This document shows positions 59,801-64,000 of a stretch of DNA of 64,000 nucleotides, piece by piece. Both the position numbers and the translations under genes were made by a program. Every line of letters starts with the position of its first letter. Within the stretch, counting starts at the first letter, position 1. The notes beneath the pieces were generated by a model. That model saw only the letters and a program-made list of their open reading frames with translations, was not told the origin of the DNA and ran no database searches. The stretch is from Opisthocomus hoazin (Eukaryota > Chordata > Aves > Opisthocomiformes > Opisthocomidae): positions 132,630,465 to 132,694,464 of the forward strand of contig NC_134414.1 in NCBI RefSeq assembly GCF_030867145.1, in the 5' to 3' direction.

Positions 59801-61573
59801 CTAGGTCCTCTCCCCTCTGAGAGTAGCAGAGGCACGGCTGGAAGCCAGACATAAATTTGTGATCTTCTGTCCTGTTCTATGCCAGACCTGAAATACCCTG
59901 GAGCTTCTGTGGTCCTCAGCTTTCTGTTCCATCACACATCTCTTCCCAAGGTCTGACAAAACGGGATGGACTTCCAGAGGGAAGATGTGGTGGACTTATA
60001 AGCAAAACTAGCAGCTTTTATACTATTTCTTTGCCTTTGTCCAGTGAAGTATTCACAGTAGTGTTAATCTTTAGACAGACAGCAATAAGATTGTTTATGT
60101 GACTCAAGAGATACCTAAGCTTAAGTGCTTTGCTGGACTGGGACCTGAAGTCTTTGTCCAAACCTTACTATTATGAATGGAAAGGTTCTCTCTGGCTTTG
60201 GTGAGTGCTTCCCCAGGACCTGAACATTGACACCAGTTGTTTCAAAGCTGCCTAGAAGAGAGATGGGTGCCCAATGTCACCCATCTATATGGGATCTCTG
60301 TATAAAGAAGCTGGTACTAAATATGGCTGAATGAGCTACGTTGCAAGTCCTGCATAGTCTGATTTATAGTGCCTCTAAAACCTCTGGCTTCAATGAGACG
60401 AACCTCTTTGCAACAGCCAATAATAGGCAGTCACAGTGATGAGTATCTTGCTTTACAGGTAAAGAGAGGCAACAGCACTTTAAATGGTAAACCTTTTAAT
60501 ATCAGGTGTGCTGGTGCGAATTTGTAAGGTTATCCATACCTAGAGGCTATGGTTGAAATCTTCTAATCAATATATGTTTATGGGTGCAGAGGAGAAAATG
60601 CGCCTGGACCTCTCCTTACTGTGGAGGAGAATAATCACTTTGTGAACACACCAAAATCAGCTCTTAAGCCTGAAGGAAAGGAACTCGCAGCAAAGGGTCT
60701 AACTAGCACACTTCTCTCCATGCTGGGTTTAACCAGTGCATGCCCCTGAAAACTGAAGCTTTTTCCATGACCTTGTGAGGAGTGCAAAGGCATGAGAAAA
60801 TGTTACAGGGCGAAATGGGAAGATAATGATGTTGGACTTCAAAATAGGATTAACTTGGGCCAAGTTTTGAATATGATCTCAGAGAGTTCCCTTCAGCATT
60901 TCCTGCCCCAAATCTCCTCTCTTTCATGACAACAGCCAGTTTCCTTAAGCAATGTTTAAACTGTGCTAGCCAGTATCTAGCCACCCATGGCTGATGTCTT
61001 GCAAAAACAAGGGTGGGGGTGCACTGTATTAGGGCAGCTGTTCAGTTAGACCGTGAGGTTGATGTTCAAGATGTTGGTAGAGCTGAAGCTAATTTCCTCT
61101 TTCTGTCCCATGCCGTCATCACATTTTTCTGCCTTTTCACTGTTTCGCTGTGTTACTGGCTTTAAGAATTCCCACAAAGCAAGCTGAATATGTTCAAGTT
61201 ACAACACTGGAAGCCTAAACATGGAAAATACCAGAGACACTTATGTAAATATAAAAGGGGGGTAGTCAGCATGAAAGGAGGAGGAATGGGTTCCAAAGTG
61301 CAATTGGACCACAACAAATGATCTTGCTTAGATCTTGACCCAAGCTGGGGAGATTTCTCCCTTTGCTAGCTGCATTGTTCTCAAGAGATGGAAAGAAATT
61401 ATTAAAAAAAAAGAACCTAGCTGGAAGTGGTCAATTTTCATGCTGCTGTTGTTCATGGTGCCAAAAATTGTAATGACTGAGATCTTCCTCGTTGCCATCT
61501 TGCAGAAGCTCTCCAGATATTCGTCTCGCTGCTGTACATACATAGTGTTGTCCGCCTTGGGGGTCGTGATAAG
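47471..61573 (-). CDS. CCDC80: CCDC80 (equarin/URB/DRO1), C-terminal six coding exons; N-terminus outside window
   Basis: CCDC80 is a secreted extracellular-matrix protein with P-DUDES (DUF4174) domains, linked to cell adhesion and adipocyte biology; the chick orthologue equarin is a lens-equator protein. The six exons join in phase into 324 residues equivalent to roughly 627-950 of human. Seen: [20 protein letters not shown] and [19 protein letters not shown] (second P-DUDES domain), [19 protein letters not shown], then [35 protein letters not shown] and [15 protein letters not shown] (third domain). The protein ends in a His/Tyr/Gly-rich tail. The large exon encoding the signal peptide, first domain and basic linker must lie right of 64,000. 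It converges on SLC35A5. Confidence 0.95.
48423..48447. repeat. TA/CA microsatellite in CCDC80 last intron
   Basis: TATATATATACACACACACA followed by CATATG. Confidence 0.95.
48570..49650 (+). mobile_element. Ancient CR1/L3-like LINE remnant, about 1.1 kb
   Basis: Heavily decayed ORF2 and 3' region of an old CR1-type LINE in plus orientation. Landmarks in order: GATCAGTTCCTAGGG with GGAGGGAGGTCACCA, GTGCTGGGACTCCTGCTGTT, GCATGCAATTCTGGT, GAAAGGCAACAAGGTTGATC, AGAGGTCTACA, and a GAATTCAAAGGGAGATTAGA-type end. Landmarks fit old amniote CR1/L3 consensus blocks as I remember them. It lies in the last intron of CCDC80. Confidence 0.65.
49853..50166 (+). mobile_element. CR1 LINE 3' fragment
   Basis: Clear 5'-truncated CR1 in plus orientation: AAAGGGTAATGGTTTTAAAC, TAGATTTAGATTGGATATAA, GTTCAAGGTCAGGTTGGAT, GGCAGGGGGGTTGGACTAG, ending GCCCAAACCATTGTATGA. 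It lies about 200 bases right of the ancient element, in the same orientation. Confidence 0.93.
50565..50645 (-). CDS. CCDC80: CCDC80 coding exon
   Basis: Completes Gly and encodes 26 codons ([20 protein letters not shown], then ELYPIN) plus one base of Gly. Acceptor TTTCCTCCACAG, donor GTAAGTG. Confidence 0.97.
52259..52362 (-). CDS. CCDC80: CCDC80 coding exon, start of third P-DUDES domain
   Basis: Completes Arg and encodes 34 codons ([20 protein letters not shown] ... GQACNF) plus one base of Gly. Acceptor CTCTCCCCAG, donor GTGAGTC. Confidence 0.97.
53300..53390 (+). mobile_element. Possible MIR-like fragment
   Basis: GGGACTTGCTTAAAGTCACA resembles the ACTTGCCCAAGGTCACA heart of MIR, but little flanking similarity remains. 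Confidence 0.3.
55300..55440 (+). mobile_element. MIR-like SINE relic
   Basis: Resembles the MIR core: TTACTATCTCCATG, GGTACAGAAAGTTAAGTGTC and AATGTGCAGTCTGTC in the expected order and spacing. Diverged. Confidence 0.5.
55599..55747 (-). CDS. CCDC80: CCDC80 coding exon
   Basis: Encodes 49 codons ([20 protein letters not shown] ... QSLESFLS) and two bases of Arg. It includes the charged [19 protein letters not shown] helix that gave the family its coiled-coil name. Acceptor TTTTCTTAACAG, donor GTATTA. Confidence 0.97.
56220..56318 (-). other. Orphan exon candidate C between two CCDC80 exons
   Basis: Phase-0 entry after a pyrimidine-poor AAAAATAG acceptor. It reads [20 protein letters not shown] then [12 protein letters not shown] and TAA, or splices out at ACA|GTAAGA. 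It would continue candidate B in frame. It sits only 53 bases past a CCDC80 donor, too close for a normal CCDC80 intron. Weaker than A and B. Confidence 0.25.
56372..56508 (-). CDS. CCDC80: CCDC80 coding exon
   Basis: Completes Asp and encodes 45 codons ([20 protein letters not shown] ... DTDMKVK), ending in phase 0. The acceptor is CACATCAAG and the donor GTGAGG. Human has NEKPMRVVDDEDLVDQRLIS here. Confidence 0.97.
57125..57182 (-). other. Orphan exon candidate B in CCDC80 intron
   Basis: A 58-base segment with a strong pyrimidine-rich acceptor (GTTTTTTCCTGTTAG) and donor AAG|GTACAC. It completes Arg from candidate A and reads [19 protein letters not shown], with coding-like codon choice, ending in phase 0. 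A and B together encode about 47 coiled-coil-like residues. Confidence 0.4.
57590..57725 (+). mobile_element. MIR-like SINE relic
   Basis: Contains GTAAGTGACCTGCCTGGAGT, then AGAGCTAGAATCCAG and CCAGTCCCCTGCTCCACC, matching the MIR core and tail order. It lies in the CCDC80 intron beside the orphan exon candidates. Confidence 0.6.
58691..58773 (-). other. Orphan exon candidate A in CCDC80 intron
   Basis: An 83-base segment with acceptor TAGCCTGTCTAG and donor CGCAG|GTAGCA, open in one frame only. It reads [20 protein letters not shown] then QREQRLR, charged and helix-like, ending two bases into an Arg codon that exon candidate B completes. It does not fit CCDC80 phases or sequence. I do not recognise the protein. 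Confidence 0.4.
58911..59176 (-). other. Open frame of 88 codons upstream of candidate A
   Basis: Opens just after a possible acceptor (CTACTTGTAG) and reads [20 protein letters not shown] ... [19 protein letters not shown] and on to TAG. It is hydrophilic and not low complexity. It may be another exon of the same unknown gene, or chance. No good phase-0 donor to candidate A is obvious. Confidence 0.2.
61417..61573 (-). CDS. CCDC80: CCDC80 coding exon (first in window)
   Basis: Encodes 52 codons from [20 protein letters not shown] to MKIDHFQL plus one base of Asp. The acceptor CCACCAAACAG gives phase-0 entry. The donor CTAG|GTTCTT is very weak and is followed by a U-rich tract. Confidence 0.95.
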
Positions 61574-64000
61574 CTGTTTGGTGGCAGAGACAAAAGAGCT
61601 TGTTTAGTATAAGGAATGAAGCAGATGAGTATTTTACTGAAGAAGAACTAGTCACTGTCTGCAAACTGGGCATTCTTTTCCGTAGAGCTGTTGACAGCTC
61701 TGTAGCCTTATTTTATTAATTTGTGTTTGGAGCGTACCTTTAGGCCCAAGCCTCACCCAAAGGTGTTCAACTAGCCACAGGAAAACCTTAGGAAGCACGG
61801 CCAGCTGGTGGCACCAGCTGCTCTGCTGCCTCTCCACAGTGCTGGTTGAAAAATGGCACTGGATTTACAGAAAACCTTGCACTCTCCCGTTATCCCTTGC
61901 CCTGCGAGTCCTGCTGGGTCTCTCTCACAGCCTTCAACGCTGCCATGAATCTAGGATTCCCCCTACTCACAGACAGTGGGAGCACTGGGAACGTGGCAGC
62001 TGCTCTGGCCTCTTTCCACGGTCCAGGCAGGGCTCCCAGTGGCTGTCTTGACTGTCAGGGGGTGAGTACAACTAGAGCTACATGAATACTTCTGTGAGTG
62101 ATGGCTGTATAAGAAGACCTTGAAGACTTGCTAAGGCCGCTGTGACCTCATCTGAAAATTGCTGATTTGGCTTTTGTTTGTTCTAAGCCGCGTTGATATC
62201 TTACGGGACTTGTATTTGCTGAGAAGGCATGGCTATGGGGAAGAGCAGGAGGAGGAACAATTACAACAAAAGTATAAACATCTCTACAGTTTGTAGTGCT
62301 TATTTCAAAGTCCAACAGTTGCAAAGATTTAACTTTTAAAAAGTTTAAAGCACACAACTTAGATCCTTCATCAGTGACTGAGATGCAAATACTCCAGGGA
62401 AGGTGTGTGTGTAGCAACACGCAGTGGTCCTGTGCAGCAGTTTCCAGCAGAAGGTGGAGAGGAATGCCAGAGCCCAAGCGATGTAATCATTCTAACTGTC
62501 AGCAGTGAACTGCAATCAAGCACCTGTCACCGAGCCCCCCAGCACAAAAGGAGTTGGAATCTGGATCCAAATTTATGGTTTAAGGTCATAAATAACCACC
62601 AAATTTCTTCAGTTGCAAACTTATGCTTTAGTCTGTAACAGGTGCAATCATCTTCTGGCTGCCTTGTGAAGTTTGTAGGGCCTGGAGGCTGATTTTTATT
62701 ATATACTTCTTGTAAATCCAGTTCATCAATGTACTGAAATGTAAGAGGCATTTCTGGGCTTATAAGATCTGACTCTCATTTATGCAAAGGCCCCCTGGCA
62801 TGACTACAGCACTGGGACATGAAGGTGCATGAGAGTCAGACACAGAGAGGATTTGATTTCTGGGCCATAACATATAACACGTTGCTTTTAAATTGCGTAG
62901 AAATTCTTCAGATTAAAAAAGGATCATGAAAAAGACCATTGGTTTGTATTGTCCTCCTAGTTTGGGAGACCGTAAGCAGAAAAGTACAGTCAAGTCTGAA
63001 TTTTATCTACTTCATCAAACATTGTAGAACAACACAGGGAACATTTAAGAGGCAAAGCAAGCTTCATACCAAAGCTTTGTGCCAGGACTGTTTTAACCCA
63101 GCCAGTATATACACGGTATCCATCTGTATTTGTGTGCACGTGTGTGTGCATGTGCATATATGTGCATTGGGTATAAGTGGAGTGTTATATATAAACTGTC
63201 AGTCGCATTTCATCACCACAGAGAAATAAAAAAACAAAACTCTCTAAGCCAAGATTTCTCGACATTACTGAGACTACAATAAAAGCCCCACTATAGAGAG
63301 GTGGGGCTGCAGGACCCAAAACCCATATATTTTTTTCTGTTTCTGCAGCTGGTTCCTATATTTGTCATCAATTGAACTTAGCCCAGAATAGCCTTCAGAT
63401 TCTGGGTGTTTGAAATTCACACTGAAATCTGCAATCTGAAATCCTTAGGGATGTGTAGGACTTGAAAATTAATGTCCCTCTCAAAAGACTTTTGGGAGAG
63501 GACTGAGTCAATGCCCTTGGGAGCCAGTCTGTTAAAGTGGCTGAAAGACAGAAGCATAGCAAAGCAATGGGGAATAACTCAGGCAGAGCCACTTCTGCAG
63601 CGGTGTGGGCTGATTCTCTGGAGAGCAAGTTTGAAGACTCATGAATTACAGAGTTCATCGAGCTGAAAGGACTGACCCTAAGGGAACTGAACAGTTTGAC
63701 AGGAAAGGATGCAAATAGGCACGTGTGTGGGTTCAAAAAACTTGAGAAGTTCTTTGTCTTCCATATATGACATGCATGGCAGAGAGATAGTAGAGTTTGG
63801 TCTGACAGCCTGAGCTTGTGCCACTCTACTTGTAGATCCAGCTGAGAAGTGGCCTAGTATCAGAAAGTCCAAATTTCAGACCATGCCTTAAGTTGCCAGG
63901 ACTGTGTTCGTGTGATGAATTAGCAGCTTGACATCTGTGAGCTCCGCTTTTGGCTCTTTTTTTCAAATTTTTTTTTTGTTTGTCCCAATGCTACACTTGA
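61574..64000 (-). other. CCDC80: CCDC80 intron up to the window edge
   Basis: The upstream coding exon that should precede the ITTPK exon was not found, so this is intron. It holds a TG/CA-rich tract at about 63,130-63,168 and a few short open frames, one described separately. Nothing else is assignable. Confidence 0.6.
62527..62733 (-). other. Exon-like open frame right of the CCDC80 exon
   Basis: A frame of 68 codons opens at a good acceptor (CTCTTACATTTCAG) and reads YIDELDLQEVYNKNQPPGPT ... EDDCTCYRLKHKFATEEIWW, ending TGA. No strong internal donor. It is not CCDC80. Unrecognised. Confidence 0.2.

Noticed and set aside
60163-60258. Minus-strand segment after the acceptor ATCTCTCTTCTAG
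   Set aside because: Only about 25 codons stay open and there is no usable donor; not distinguishable from chance.
60851-61023. Minus-strand frame after an AATACAG acceptor that first looked exon-like
   Set aside because: On rereading the line junctions the frame meets a TGA early; the apparent length came from a miscopied base.
1-64000. CRISPR arrays, tRNA or rRNA genes, prokaryotic operons, or integrated viral genes
   Set aside because: No regularly spaced repeats, no B-box-type GGTTCGAATCC, no rRNA-like blocks, and no viral structural or polymerase frames were seen. The window is ordinary vertebrate chromosome.

Overview
This 64 kb window is vertebrate nuclear DNA, almost certainly from a bird. 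The introns are AT-rich, the only clear mobile elements are CR1 LINE fragments (young truncated copies and one ancient copy) with a few MIR-like SINE relics, and there are no Alu, B1 or L1 elements. The reconstructed proteins align residue for residue, from memory, with vertebrate ATG3, SLC35A5 and CCDC80. The gene order matches the human 3q13.2 block ATG3 - SLC35A5 - CCDC80, orientations included. I cannot name the species.

Layout. Positions 1 to about 5,650 hold no gene that I recognise. ATG3, the autophagy E2-like enzyme, runs on the minus strand from 30,230 down to 5,855 in 12 coding exons. All phases join without a break into a 314-residue protein with the catalytic Cys at residue 264. 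Its last intron is U12-type. A CpG island (about 29,690-31,540) covers ATG3 exon 1 and the head-to-head start of SLC35A5. It carries four CACGTG E-boxes, one of them an exact CLEAR-type GTCACGTGAC palindrome. SLC35A5, a Golgi nucleotide-sugar transporter family member, runs on the plus strand from 31,956 to 41,227 in six coding exons and encodes 431 residues. The interval 42,240-47,170 separates it from the convergent CCDC80. CCDC80 (called equarin in chick) is on the minus strand. Its last six coding exons (324 residues) lie between 47,471 and 61,573; its large N-terminal exon lies beyond the right edge.

How the genes relate. ATG3 and SLC35A5 share one bidirectional, TATA-less CpG promoter; ATG3 conjugates LC3/GABARAP to phosphatidylethanolamine and SLC35A5 is an endomembrane transporter. 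CCDC80 encodes a secreted matrix protein and is only a neighbour.

The least explained parts are: (i) a 91-codon open exon with a good acceptor inside the U12 intron of ATG3; (ii) two phase-compatible, coiled-coil-like exon candidates on the CCDC80 strand at 58,691-58,773 and 57,125-57,182, with a weaker third at 56,220-56,318; (iii) a possible frame-breaking 65-base exon in SLC35A5; and (iv) a pair of about 100-base repeats that I cannot assign. I did not recognise the proteins in (i) and (ii). No cloned, viral or bacterial operon-type system is visible.
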